Below are positions 9,573 through 17,575 of a stretch of DNA of 64,000 nt, piece by piece. Source of the DNA: Salinarimonas chemoclinalis (GTDB taxonomy: Bacteria; Pseudomonadota; Alphaproteobacteria; Rhizobiales; Beijerinckiaceae); NCBI RefSeq assembly GCF_041514305.1, contig NZ_JBGMWH010000002.1, forward strand, positions 434,001-498,000. Reading direction: 5' to 3'. Below the pieces are notes generated by a model that saw only the letters and a list, made by a program, of their open reading frames with translations, did no database searches and was not told the origin of the DNA. How positions within the stretch are numbered: the first letter of the stretch is position 1; every line of letters starts with the position of its first letter. The translations under genes and the position numbers were made by a program.

Positions 9573-11152
9573 CCGATCTCGCACGTATCGAGGCCCGCGA
9601 GGGCCATTCCCGCAGCGACGCGCCGCAGGACGACGGCTTCGCCGACGTTCTCGGAAACGAGACCCCGCCCCCCGAGCCGCCCCCCGAGCCGCCGCCGACA
9701 CGGGTCGCGCCCGGGGACGCGCCTCCCGCCCCCGTCGGCACGGAACCCGCGCCGGGCGCGGCGACGCTCGTGCCCGAGCCGGGGCCCGTCGCGACGCCCG
9801 ACTACCCGACGAACCCGCTCGTGGTCGACATCGCCGACTGGCTCGTCACGGGGGACGCGCAGGCGATCCAGGACTATGCCGGGCTCGGCTACGTCGACCC
9901 GTTCTTCATCGCGATCTCCGTCGCGGAGGCGGACGCCTGGATCCAGCGCCGCACCTTCGTGCCCGACGGAGAGGCGCGCGCCGAGACCGCGACCGAGACC
10001 CGCGCCGCGCTGGAGACGGGCACCGGCCCCGTCACCTTCGCGATCCGGCTCGAGGACGAGCTGCGCGCAGAGGGCATCATCCCCGAGGGCGCGCGCGTCG
10101 GCGGCGTCATGCAGGTGCGCGTCCTCTACCACGAGGCGACGCCGGAGACGCAGGAGCGCATCCGCGCCGCGGTGGCGCGGGCGCAGGCCGACGCGGGCCT
10201 GCCGCCCGAGCGGGATCTCGGCGTCTTCGCGCCGCCGCCGGCGACGCTCGGCGAGCTCGCCGAGGAGGCGCTGTCGGACCTGCGCGACTTCATCCAGCAC
10301 GAGGTGCTGGAGCCGCTCGGCGACTTCGCCGACCTCGCCCGCACGGGCTCGTCGGTCACCGTCGGCTGGCTGCTGCCGACCTGGTCGCCGGTCCAGGGCG
10401 TGGTCATGGTGGTCTCGCCCATCGACGGAAACGGCCTCTCCGACGTCTTCGACTTCACGACGACGGATGGCGACCCGTCGAACCCGATCCTCGGCAACTT
10501 CGTCGTCTCGCCGGGGATCGGCCGGCGCAATTCCGGGCGCTTCCCCGGCGACCGGCTGAGCTTCACCCTCGCGCTCGGCGTCGAGCTGGAGACGGCCAAC
10601 ATCGGCACGGGCGAGAACGTGATCACCCGCCTGGAATGGGGGCCGGGCCTCACGCAGGGGGCGATGCTGGAGGACATCCCCTTCCTGCGCGACCGCTTCC
10701 CCGCCGGCACGATCGTCGCCAACATCCGCGGCGGGTTCACCACCACGGAGGACGGGCAGGTGGTGATCAGCGCCAACCTCGCGATCAACCTCGGTCTGGA
10801 CCAGATCGTCGCGGGCGGCCTCACCGCCGGCAGCGGCATCGCCGCCGCCCTCGGTGGCTGGGCGATCACCGGCGCGGGCCTGCGCGGCGCCGCCTCGGTC
10901 GATCGCCTGGGCCAGCTCGCCCGCAACACGATCGGCATGCCGACGCTGGGCATCGGCTGGCGCGTGGAATACCGCTTCGACGGCGACGCCTTCCTCGGCG
11001 TCTATTCCGGCGACCAGCGCCTCGATTCGCTCTCGCGCAGCGTCGACGCCGCGCTCCAGGCCGAGGCGCGGGCGCGCGGGACGACGATCGGGGAGCTGGT
11101 GGAATCCGGCCGGGCGACGGGGGCGATCGCGCGGGGGATGGGATTCGGGTGA
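9569..11152 (+). CDS. Unknown protein, paralogue B of a tandem pair
   Basis: 527-aa protein of unknown function, translationally coupled to paralogue A through an ATGA overlap. The N-terminus is again Pro-rich (PPPEPPPEPPP near residues 32-42) and lacks a signal peptide. Shared landmarks with paralogue A occur in the same order: LRDFIQHEVLEPLGD near residue 238, TVGWLLP, NVITRLEWGPGLTQG, a Gly/Ala-rich stretch at about 413-442, VDRLGQL, and GIGWRVEYRFDGD. It ends shortly after this shared core, so the core is probably the functional domain. The longer upstream frame is a shadow of paralogue A. A perfect 12-bp-stem terminator closes the unit. Duplication followed by divergence is the simplest reading. 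Confidence 0.8.
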   Translation: MTDLARIEAREGHSRSDAPQDDGFADVLGNETPPPEPPPEPPPTRVAPGDAPPAPVGTEPAPGAATLVPEPGPVATPDYPTNPLVVDIADWLVTGDAQAIQDYAGLGYVDPFFIAISVAEADAWIQRRTFVPDGEARAETATETRAALETGTGPVTFAIRLEDELRAEGIIPEGARVGGVMQVRVLYHEATPETQERIRAAVARAQADAGLPPERDLGVFAPPPATLGELAEEALSDLRDFIQHEVLEPLGDFADLARTGSSVTVGWLLPTWSPVQGVVMVVSPIDGNGLSDVFDFTTTDGDPSNPILGNFVVSPGIGRRNSGRFPGDRLSFTLALGVELETANIGTGENVITRLEWGPGLTQGAMLEDIPFLRDRFPAGTIVANIRGGFTTTEDGQVVISANLAINLGLDQIVAGGLTAGSGIAAALGGWAITGAGLRGAASVDRLGQLARNTIGMPTLGIGWRVEYRFDGDAFLGVYSGDQRLDSLSRSVDAALQAEARARGTTIGELVESGRATGAIARGMGFG

Positions 11153-11163
11153 GGGGAAGGCCC

Positions 11164-11191
11164 GGGCGAGACGCGGCGTCGCGTCTCGCCC
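11164..11191 (+). terminator. Terminator after the unknown pair
   Basis: A perfect 12-bp stem (arms 11164-11175 and 11180-11191, loop GCGT) begins 12 bp after the stop of paralogue B and is followed by CTTGCC. It isolates the unit from coaD. Confidence 0.75.
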
Positions 11192-11229
11192 TTGCCGTCC
11201 CCCGCCCTTTTCGGCTAACGCTTGCCGCC

Positions 11230-11727
11230 ATGCCGCCCGCCCCTCGCACCGCCCTCTACACCGGCTCCTTCGACCCCGTCACCAACGGGCATGCCGACGT
11301 GATCACGCAGGGCGCCGCGCTGGCGGACCGGATCGTGATCGCCATCGGCGTGCACCCGGGCAAGACGCCGCTGTTCTCGCCGGACGAGAAGGCCGATCTT
11401 CTGCGCGCCACCTGCGCCGGGCTGTCGCTCTCCGCCGAGGTCGAGATCGTCACCTTCGACGGGCTCGCCGTCGACGCCGCCCGGCGCGCCGGTGCGACGA
11501 TCATCCTGCGCGGCCTGCGGGACACGACCGATTTCGACTACGAGATGCAGATGGCCGGCATGAACGGCGCGATGGCGCCGGAGATCCGCACCGTCTTCCT
11601 GCCCGCCTCCGGGCCGACCCGCCACATCTCCGGCACGTTGGTGCGCCAGATCGCGAAGATGGGCGGCGACGTCGCCCCCTTCGTGCCGGCGCCCGTCGCG
11701 GCGGCCCTGAAGGCCAAGCTCGCTTGA
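11230..11727 (+). CDS. coaD: Phosphopantetheine adenylyltransferase
   Basis: Fourth enzyme of coenzyme A synthesis, joining ATP and 4'-phosphopantetheine to give dephospho-CoA (165 aa, typical length). The nucleotidyltransferase signature TGSFDPVTNGH is at the N-terminus, and the second ATP-binding motif appears as ISGTLVR. LRGLRDTTDFDYEMQMAGMN is the usual substrate-binding stretch. The start is the ATG before PPAPRTALYTGSFDP. It is followed closely by two cyclophilin genes on the same strand. Assignment is secure. Confidence 0.95.
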   Translation: MPPAPRTALYTGSFDPVTNGHADVITQGAALADRIVIAIGVHPGKTPLFSPDEKADLLRATCAGLSLSAEVEIVTFDGLAVDAARRAGATIILRGLRDTTDFDYEMQMAGMNGAMAPEIRTVFLPASGPTRHISGTLVRQIAKMGGDVAPFVPAPVAAALKAKLA

Positions 11728-11765
11728 CGCCGCGCCCGACCCGCGGCTCCCACCTGGAGACATCG

Positions 11766-12287
11766 ATGAAGACGCTTCTCGCCGCCTTCGCCCTGATGCT
11801 CGCGGCCTTCGTCCCGGCCGCCGCGCAGGAGAACACGCTCGTCATGGAGACGCCCCACGGGGAGGTCGTGCTCGCGCTGCGCGCGGACCTCGCGCCGCGG
11901 CACGCCGAGCGCCTGCGCACCCTGACGGCCCAGGGCTTCTACGACGACGTGCCGTTCCACCGCGTGATCGCGGGCTTCATGGCCCAGACCGGCGACCCGA
12001 CGGGCACCGGCGCCGGCGGCTCCGACCTGCCCGACCTCGCCGCCGAGTTCACGAACACCCCCTTCGTGCGCGGCTCGATCGGCATGGCCCGTTCGCAGAG
12101 CCCGAACTCGGCGAACAGCCAGTTCTTCATCGTCTACGACCGCGCCGAATGGCTCGACGGGCAGTACACCTACGTCGGCGACGTCGTCTCCGGCATGGAG
12201 GCGATCGACGCGCTCGCCAAGGGTGTCGACCGGTCGGGCGTGGTTCCCAACCCGGACCGCATCGTCTCGATGCGCGTCGGCGGGTGA
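11766..12287 (+). CDS. Exported cyclophilin-type peptidyl-prolyl isomerase
   Basis: Proline cis-trans isomerase (173 aa) with a clear Sec signal peptide: MKTLLAAFALMLAAFVPAAAQ with cleavage expected after AAA-Q near residue 20, so it should act on periplasmic proteins. Cyclophilin motifs FYDDVPFHRVIAGFMAQTGDP and NSANSQFFIVY are present, including the catalytic Arg after FH. The next gene is a close paralogue without a signal peptide. The pair resembles the PpiA/PpiB division between periplasm and cytoplasm. Confidence 0.92.
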   Translation: MKTLLAAFALMLAAFVPAAAQENTLVMETPHGEVVLALRADLAPRHAERLRTLTAQGFYDDVPFHRVIAGFMAQTGDPTGTGAGGSDLPDLAAEFTNTPFVRGSIGMARSQSPNSANSQFFIVYDRAEWLDGQYTYVGDVVSGMEAIDALAKGVDRSGVVPNPDRIVSMRVGG

Positions 12288-12335
12288 CGCAGCAGGCTTT
12301 CCACAGCAACACCGAACCAACCAAAGGAGGGCCCG

Positions 12336-12800
12336 ATGGCCGATCCCGAGAACACGATCCTGATGGAGACGACCAAGGGCCGCGTCGTCATCGAGTTGCG
12401 CCCGGACCTCGCGCCGAGCCACGTCGAGCGCATCAAGACTCTGGCGCGCCAGGGCTTCTACGACGGCATCGCCTTCCATCGCGTGATCGAGGGCTTCATG
12501 GCCCAGACCGGCTGCCCCAACGGCACCGGTACCGGCGGCTCCGACCTGCCCGACCTCAAGGCGGAGTTCAGCGCCGAGCCGCACGTGCGCGGCACCTGCT
12601 CGATGGCCCGCACCTCGGCGCCGCATTCGGCCAACAGCCAGTTCTTCATCTGCTTCGGCGACGCCCGCTTCCTCGACAAGCAGTACACCGTCTGGGGCAA
12701 GGTCACCGAGGGCATGGAGACCATCGACCAGATCAAGCGCGGCGAGCCCGTGCGCGATCCCGACCGCATCGTCTCCATGAAGATCGCCGCCGACGCCTGA
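12336..12800 (+). CDS. ppiB: Cytoplasmic cyclophilin-type peptidyl-prolyl isomerase
   Basis: Proline isomerase of 154 aa without a signal peptide, hence cytoplasmic. Motifs FYDGIAFHRVIEGFMAQTGCP and HSANSQFFICF match those of the exported copy just upstream, with which it shares most of the core. The ribosome site AAAGGAGG lies before the ATG. A tandem duplication with gain or loss of the signal peptide explains the pair. The usual product name is PpiB. Confidence 0.92.
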   Translation: MADPENTILMETTKGRVVIELRPDLAPSHVERIKTLARQGFYDGIAFHRVIEGFMAQTGCPNGTGTGGSDLPDLKAEFSAEPHVRGTCSMARTSAPHSANSQFFICFGDARFLDKQYTVWGKVTEGMETIDQIKRGEPVRDPDRIVSMKIAADA

Positions 12801-12817
12801 GGCGGGCCGCCGCCGTT

Positions 12818-12973
12818 CTCCCCTCCCCCTCGTGGGGAGGGGCCGGGGGTGGGGGGCGTGCAGGACCCTCTCGGCGCCGATGCAGCCCGTCGTCGGCGCT
12901 CGCCTGCATCGACCGCGCTACCCCATTCTGAACGCCCCACACCCCCCGCCCCTCTCCACGAGGGAGAGGGGAG
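12818..12973. repeat. Inverted-repeat intergenic element, copy 1
   Basis: The 253-bp gap between ppiB and the allantoinase gene holds a roughly 156-bp element. Its left arm (12818-12860) and right arm (12933-12973) are near reverse complements, built on CTCCCCT-CCCTCGTGG-GAGGGG followed by a GGGGGTG-GGGGCG tract. Each arm also forms its own hairpin around the CTCGTGG centre. The same architecture recurs at 17303-17461. No open reading frame or transposase is inside. It looks like a non-autonomous, dispersed intergenic repeat and could also act as a transcription stop for the two convergent genes. Confidence 0.8.
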
Positions 12974-13053
12974 TTCCCGATCGAACGGCATCGGCGGTGG
13001 CGCGCTCGACAGAATGCGTGCCTGTTTTCACACCTCACGATGGCCCACATCCC

Positions 13054-14511
13054 TCAGCCCGGCCGGCGCGCCTGCATCCGCTCCTCGATGCGCAGCCGCG
13101 CGATGGTCGCGATCTCGCCGAGCGCGGTATCGAATTCCGCCTGCGGGTCGTTGGCGAGGCGCGCCTCGAAGGCGGCCAGGATCTCGCCCTTGCCGCGGCC
13201 CCGCACGGCCATGATGAACGGGTGGCCGAATCGGGCCTTGTAGGCGTCGTTCAAGGCGAGGAATCGATCCTTCTCGGAGGGCGTGAGCCGCGTGAGTCCC
13301 GCGGACGCCTGCTCCGCCCGGCTCTCGGGCGCCATCTCCGCCACCGCGAGGCGTCCCGCGAGATCGGGATGGGCGTCGATCAGCGCACGCTTGCGCGCCG
13401 GCGGCGCCGGGTCGAGGGCGCGCATCAGGGCCGCGTGCAGGCCCTGCGCCGTCGCCGTCTCCGGCCCGAGCCCGGCCTCCCAGGCCGCTTCCGCGATCCA
13501 GGGAGAATGCTCGAAGACGTCGCCCCAGGCCGCGACGAACAATGGCTTTCCCAGGTCTGCCGGCGCGACTCCATCCGGCAGATGGTTGCGTGCCCAATGG
13601 CGGGCGATGTCGACGCGCGTGGCGCACCACACGGCGTCCTTCGACTTCACGTAGTCGAGGAATCGCGCCAGCGCCGCCGCCCGGCCCGGCCGCCCGACGA
13701 GCCGGCAGTGGAGGCCGACCGACATCATCCTGGGTGCCCGCGCGCCCTCCTCCCACAGGACGTCGAACGTGTCCTTCAGGTAGGCGAAGAACTGGTCGCC
13801 GGAATTGAACCCCTGCGGCGTGGCGAAGCGCATGTCGTTGGCGTCGAGCGTGTAGGGCACGATCAGGAACGGGCGGCCCTGCGGATCGCCGACCCAGTAG
13901 GGCAGCTCGTCGGCGTAAGAGTCGGCACAGTAGAGGAAGCCGCCCTCCTCCATCACGAGCCGCAGCGTGTGCTCCGACGTGCGGCCCTGGTACATCCCGA
14001 GCGGGCGCGCGCCCGCGACCTCGCCGTGCAGCCGCACCGCCTCGGCGATGTGCGCGCGCTCGACCTCGACCGGCGCGTCGCGGTAGTCGATCCACTTGAG
14101 CCCGTGGGAGGCGATCTCCCAGCCCGCCTCGTTCATGGCGGCGACTGCGTCCGGGTTGCGCGCCATGGCGGTGGCGACGCCGTAGACGGTCACCGGGATC
14201 CCCCGCTCCCCGAACATCCGCCACAGCCGCCAGAAGCCGGCGCGCGAGCCGTACTCGTAGATCGACTCCATGTTCATGTGCCGCTGCCCGGGCCAGGGCT
14301 GCGCGCCGACGATCTCCGAGAGGAAGGCCTCGGACGCGGGGTCCCCATGCAGGATCGCGTTCTCGCCGCCCTCCTCGTAGTTGATCACGAATTGCAAGGC
14401 GACCCGCGCGCCGCCCGGCCAGGCGGCGTGCGGCGGGGTGCGGCCGTAGCCGACCATGTCGCGGGGATACTCGGCCCCGGCGGCGTCGAACACGGGCATG
14501 CGCGCGGCCAT
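13054..14511 (-). CDS. Allantoinase (PuuE type) fused to OHCU decarboxylase
   Basis: Two-domain purine catabolism enzyme of 485 aa. Residues about 1-310 are a PuuE-type, polysaccharide-deacetylase-fold allantoinase (MVGYGRTPPHAAWPGGARVALQFVINYEEGGE, YEYGSRAGFWRL, DSYADELPYW), which opens allantoin to allantoate. Residues about 318-485 are an OHCU decarboxylase (UraD): the segment LNDAYKARFGHPFIMAVRG with its catalytic His-Pro-Phe and the NDPQAEFDTALGEIATIARLRIEERM tail. UraD makes S-allantoin, so the fusion joins consecutive steps. Three bases separate its ATG from the stop of uraH. Such fusions are known in alphaproteobacteria. Confidence 0.93.
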   Translation of the reverse strand: MAARMPVFDAAGAEYPRDMVGYGRTPPHAAWPGGARVALQFVINYEEGGENAILHGDPASEAFLSEIVGAQPWPGQRHMNMESIYEYGSRAGFWRLWRMFGERGIPVTVYGVATAMARNPDAVAAMNEAGWEIASHGLKWIDYRDAPVEVERAHIAEAVRLHGEVAGARPLGMYQGRTSEHTLRLVMEEGGFLYCADSYADELPYWVGDPQGRPFLIVPYTLDANDMRFATPQGFNSGDQFFAYLKDTFDVLWEEGARAPRMMSVGLHCRLVGRPGRAAALARFLDYVKSKDAVWCATRVDIARHWARNHLPDGVAPADLGKPLFVAAWGDVFEHSPWIAEAAWEAGLGPETATAQGLHAALMRALDPAPPARKRALIDAHPDLAGRLAVAEMAPESRAEQASAGLTRLTPSEKDRFLALNDAYKARFGHPFIMAVRGRGKGEILAAFEARLANDPQAEFDTALGEIATIARLRIEERMQARRPG

Positions 14512-14514
14512 GGC

Positions 14515-14871
14515 TCAGCTCCCGCGATAGGTGGAATAGCTCCACGGGCTCGCGAGCAGCGGCACGTGGTAGTGCCCGTCCGGCTCGGCGATGGCGAAGC
14601 GGATCGGCACCACGTCGAGGAAGGCGGGCTCGGCGACCGCCGCGCCGCGGGTGCGGAAGTAGTCGCCGATGGCGAAGGCGAGTTCGTAGGTCCCGATGCG
14701 ATACGCCTCGCCCTGAAGGAGCGGTGCGTCGGTGCGACCATCGGCGTTGGTGCGCGTCTCGACCAGGCGGGTGCGTCCACCGTCGGGCTCGAGGCGGTCG
14801 AGCGTCAGCGCGACCCCGGCGGCCGGGCCTCCGTGGGCGGTGTCGAGGACGTGCGTCGAGAGGCGGGGCAT
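14515..14871 (-). CDS. uraH: 5-hydroxyisourate hydrolase
   Basis: Transthyretin-related enzyme (118 aa from this start) that hydrolyses 5-hydroxyisourate to OHCU, the substrate of the downstream UraD domain. Family marks are the N-terminal LSTHVLDTAHGGPAAGV, the central RTNADGRTDAPLL, HYHVPLLASPWSYSTYRGS at the end, with the C-terminal YRGS tetrapeptide typical of the family. The ATG at 14871 is chosen because LSTHVLD normally begins the protein; an upstream ATG at 14898 would add nine residues. No signal peptide is seen. It lies between an ABC transporter and the allantoinase fusion, all on the same strand. Confidence 0.95.
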   Translation of the reverse strand: MPRLSTHVLDTAHGGPAAGVALTLDRLEPDGGRTRLVETRTNADGRTDAPLLQGEAYRIGTYELAFAIGDYFRTRGAAVAEPAFLDVVPIRFAIAEPDGHYHVPLLASPWSYSTYRGS

Positions 14872-14928
14872 CGGGGCTCCTCGTGGTGCGGCGATCAACC
14901 AAGATGTCCGACGCCGGCCGTGCGCCCG

Positions 14929-15582
14929 TCAAGAGCGAGGAGGACCTCCTCCAACCTCGATCACCCGCCCGCCCGCGGCGCGCGCGTCCTCCGCGTCGTG
15001 GGTGACGAGCAGCGTCGGCAGGCCGCGGTCGCGGGCGCGGGCGAAAACGAAGGCGCGCACGTCCTGGCGCAGCGCCGCGTCGAGCTTGCCGAAAGGCTCG
15101 TCGAGCAGCAGCGCCCGCGGCTCGGCGAGCAAGGTGCGCATCAGCGCGACGCGGGCGCGCTGGCCGCCGGACAGGGTCGCCGGATCGCGGTCTGCGAAAC
15201 CCGCGAGGTTCGCCTGCGCCAGCGCCTCCTCCACGATCGCCCGCCGCCGCGCGGCGGGGCGCACGCTCCCGCGCAGCCCGAAGGCGAGGTTGCCGCCCAC
15301 CGTGAGATGCGGGAACAGGAGATCGTCCTGGAAGAGGATGCCGACCGCCCGCTTCTCGGGCGGCAGCGCTCCGATCTCCACGCCGTCGACGAGCACCCGC
15401 CCGCGCGCCACGAAGGCCTTGGGCAGGAAGCCTCCGACATAGGCGAGGAGCGTCGACTTGCCCGATCCCGACGGCCCCATCACCGTCACCACCTCGCCCG
15501 GCGCGACCTCCATCGACAGCGGCCCGACGAGGGGCCGGCCGTCGAGCCCGATCGCGACGTCGTCGAGGACGAGGCCGGTCAT
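14929..15582 (-). CDS. ABC transporter ATPase (YnjD-like)
   Basis: 217-aa ATP-binding subunit of an importer. Walker A GPSGSGKST, Q-loop near LFQDDLLFPHLT, signature LSGGQRARVALMR, Walker B ALLLDEPFG and the H-loop VTHD are all present. It overlaps the permease stop by ATGA. Together with the permease and binding protein it resembles the E. coli YnjBCD type, a relative of the thiamine ThiBPQ and iron transporters whose substrate is not established. The uraH start lies 57 bp downstream on the same strand, so a purine-related substrate is conceivable but unproven. Confidence 0.88.
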   Translation of the reverse strand: MTGLVLDDVAIGLDGRPLVGPLSMEVAPGEVVTVMGPSGSGKSTLLAYVGGFLPKAFVARGRVLVDGVEIGALPPEKRAVGILFQDDLLFPHLTVGGNLAFGLRGSVRPAARRRAIVEEALAQANLAGFADRDPATLSGGQRARVALMRTLLAEPRALLLDEPFGKLDAALRQDVRAFVFARARDRGLPTLLVTHDAEDARAAGGRVIEVGGGPPRS

Positions 15583-17270
15583 GCCGCGGCCCTCCGGCGC
15601 GCCGCGAGGAGGCCCGGCACCGTGAGCGCCGCCGCGTAGACGAGGAGCGGCAGCGCCGCCTGGGCGAAGGCGGTGACGCCGACGACGCGCCGGTCGGCGC
15701 CCGAGGAGAGGGTCACGGCTTCGGTGGTCAGCGTCATGATGCGTCCGGCGCCTGCGAAGAGCGTGGGAAGATAGAGCGCCACCGAGACGGAGAAGCCCAC
15801 CGCGAAGGCGGTCGCGATCGGGCGCGCCAGCATCGGCAGCTTCACCGCGAGGAACGTGCGCCACGGCCCCGCCCCGAGCCCGGCGGCGATCCGGGCGTAG
15901 CGCGGGTCCAGCGCGCGGAAGGGGTCGGCGAGCGAGAGGAAGACGTAGGGAAGCACGAAGAGCAGGTGCGCCCACACCACCGCGACGAGGGTCGCGTCGA
16001 GATCGAGCCGCACCAGGGCGACCTGCGCGCCGAAGAGGAAGGCGATCTGCGGCACGAGCAGCGGAACGTAGAGCAGCCAGAGCGCGCCCGCGCCCGGCTT
16101 CAGGTCCCGACGTGCCTCGTTCTCGAGGCACGCGAGCGCCAGCGCCAGCGCGACGGCGGTGGCGATCGCGGCGACGAGCGCCGTGGTGCCGACGAGGTCG
16201 ACGAGCGTCGGCGTCGCGCGCTCCCAGCTGCGCAGCGACAGCGCCCGCGGCAGCGCGTCCGGATAGCGCCAGCCCTCGGCGACCGACCACAGCGCCATCA
16301 TGCCGATCGCCCCGAGCACCGCCACGCCGGAGAGGATCGCGCCCGCGCCTCCGATCCCGAGGATCGGGCCGGAGAGCCCACCTCGCGCCCCGCGCGCGCA
16401 CCAGGCGCGGTGGAGGCGCTTCACGACGACCTCGGCGAGGCGCCAGGCGCCGATGCCGGCGACGACGACGAGGAGCTGGAGCGTCGCCGCCGCCGCGGCG
16501 GTTGGGTAGAGCGAGAGGTCCCAGCTCGCGAACCAGCGCATCGCCAGCACCGCGAGCGGCGGCGGCGTGCCCGGCGCGAGCACGAGGGCGACCTCGACGT
16601 TGGACAACGAGAAGGCGAGCACCGCGTAGACCGGCAGGCGGATCTGCCGGTAGATCGCCGGCAGTACCACCTTGGCCCAGGCGACGAGGGGCGGATAGCC
16701 GAGCGCCCGCGCCGCCGCGAGCGCCTGCGCCGCCCGCACCTGGCCCTGCGCGGCGAGCACCATCAGCACGAGATACGCCGTCTCCTTGATCGCGAGGCCC
16801 GCCACGTACGACAGGCCCCACGGGTCGCGCACGATGGCGAGCGCCGGCGGGCGCTCCCAACCCGTCAGCCAGGGCGAGACGACCCGGGCCAGAAAACCGG
16901 AGGAGGCGATGAGGAAGGCGAGCCCGATCGCCACCGCGACGTGCGGCGTCGCCAGCAGCGGCGCCAGCGCCCGCTCGAGCCGCGCCGTCCCCGCCCGCGT
17001 CGAGGCGAGCGCGGCGAAGCCGCAGGCGAAGAGGAGTGCGAGCGCGGTGGAGAGGAACCCGCTCGTCAGGGTGAGCCGCAGCGACGTCGAAAAGCCCGGC
17101 TGCGAGACGAGGTCCCGCCAAGCGTCCAGCGACAGCCGCGTCTCGCCGAGCGCCGGGAAGATCCCGAAGGCCGGCGCGAGCGTGCCGAGGAGTCCCGCGC
17201 CGATCGGCAGGAGGAAGAGCGCGAGGGTCAGCCCGGGCGCGAGGCGCAGGGGGTCGGGGCGGGCGGTCAT
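15579..17270 (-). CDS. ABC transporter permease, fused double domain (YnjC-like)
   Basis: 563-aa inner-membrane protein made of two consecutive binding-protein-dependent permease domains, each with about six helices, as in YnjC, ThiP and FbpB-type transporters. The first domain contains the EAA-like loop QALAAARALGYPPLVAWAKVVLPAIYRQI, the second RYARIAAGLGAGPWRTFLAVKLPMLARPI. Its stop overlaps the ATPase start. The binding-protein gene lies upstream, separated by 305 bp that contain a repeat element. The substrate is unknown. Confidence 0.88.
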   Translation of the reverse strand: MTARPDPLRLAPGLTLALFLLPIGAGLLGTLAPAFGIFPALGETRLSLDAWRDLVSQPGFSTSLRLTLTSGFLSTALALLFACGFAALASTRAGTARLERALAPLLATPHVAVAIGLAFLIASSGFLARVVSPWLTGWERPPALAIVRDPWGLSYVAGLAIKETAYLVLMVLAAQGQVRAAQALAAARALGYPPLVAWAKVVLPAIYRQIRLPVYAVLAFSLSNVEVALVLAPGTPPPLAVLAMRWFASWDLSLYPTAAAAATLQLLVVVAGIGAWRLAEVVVKRLHRAWCARGARGGLSGPILGIGGAGAILSGVAVLGAIGMMALWSVAEGWRYPDALPRALSLRSWERATPTLVDLVGTTALVAAIATAVALALALACLENEARRDLKPGAGALWLLYVPLLVPQIAFLFGAQVALVRLDLDATLVAVVWAHLLFVLPYVFLSLADPFRALDPRYARIAAGLGAGPWRTFLAVKLPMLARPIATAFAVGFSVSVALYLPTLFAGAGRIMTLTTEAVTLSSGADRRVVGVTAFAQAALPLLVYAAALTVPGLLAARRRAAA

Positions 17271-17302
17271 GGACGGCGCCGCCGATGCGGGCCGCGACGC
17301 TG

Positions 17303-17461
17303 CTCCCCTCTCCCTCGTGGAGAGGGGCTAGGGGTGTGGGGCGTCGAGCCGGGCTGCTCGGCATGGAGGACAGTCCGCACGGTCGTGCAGCGCGGCATCG
17401 GCGTCGTCGTCATCCTCTCACGCCCCACACCCCCGGCCCCTCTCCACGAGGGAGAGGGGAG
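17303..17461. repeat. Inverted-repeat intergenic element, copy 2
   Basis: The 305-bp gap between the ABC binding-protein gene and its permease holds no gene. It carries an element with the same plan as the one at 12818-12973: left arm 17303-17344 and right arm 17421-17461 are almost perfect reverse complements built on CTCCCCTCTCCCTCGTGG and a GGGGTGTGGGGCG tract, with an unrelated ~76-bp centre. It splits an otherwise normal transporter operon. A transcript crossing it would form a long stem, which may lower permease expression relative to the binding protein. Confidence 0.8.
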
Positions 17462-17575
17462 ACCCTCGGCGCGTGCGGCGGGCGGCAGCCGGAGCCTGCT
17501 CGCGCCGGCATTCGCCTTCCCTGGACCGCTGGAGACCGCCTGCCACGCCGCTCTCACCCAAGCCGCATCATCCGC

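Noticed and set aside
4710..9701. Very long minus-strand open frame (over 1600 codons) antisense to gyrA and the unknown pair
   Set aside because: It mirrors real genes in very GC-rich DNA, where stop codons are rare on the opposite strand. The translation is Arg/Gly/His-rich, with no motifs, and crosses two terminators.
12832..15639. 935-codon plus-strand frame over the purine genes
   Set aside because: It is antisense to the well-identified puuE-uraD, uraH and ABC ATPase genes and starts inside a repeat.
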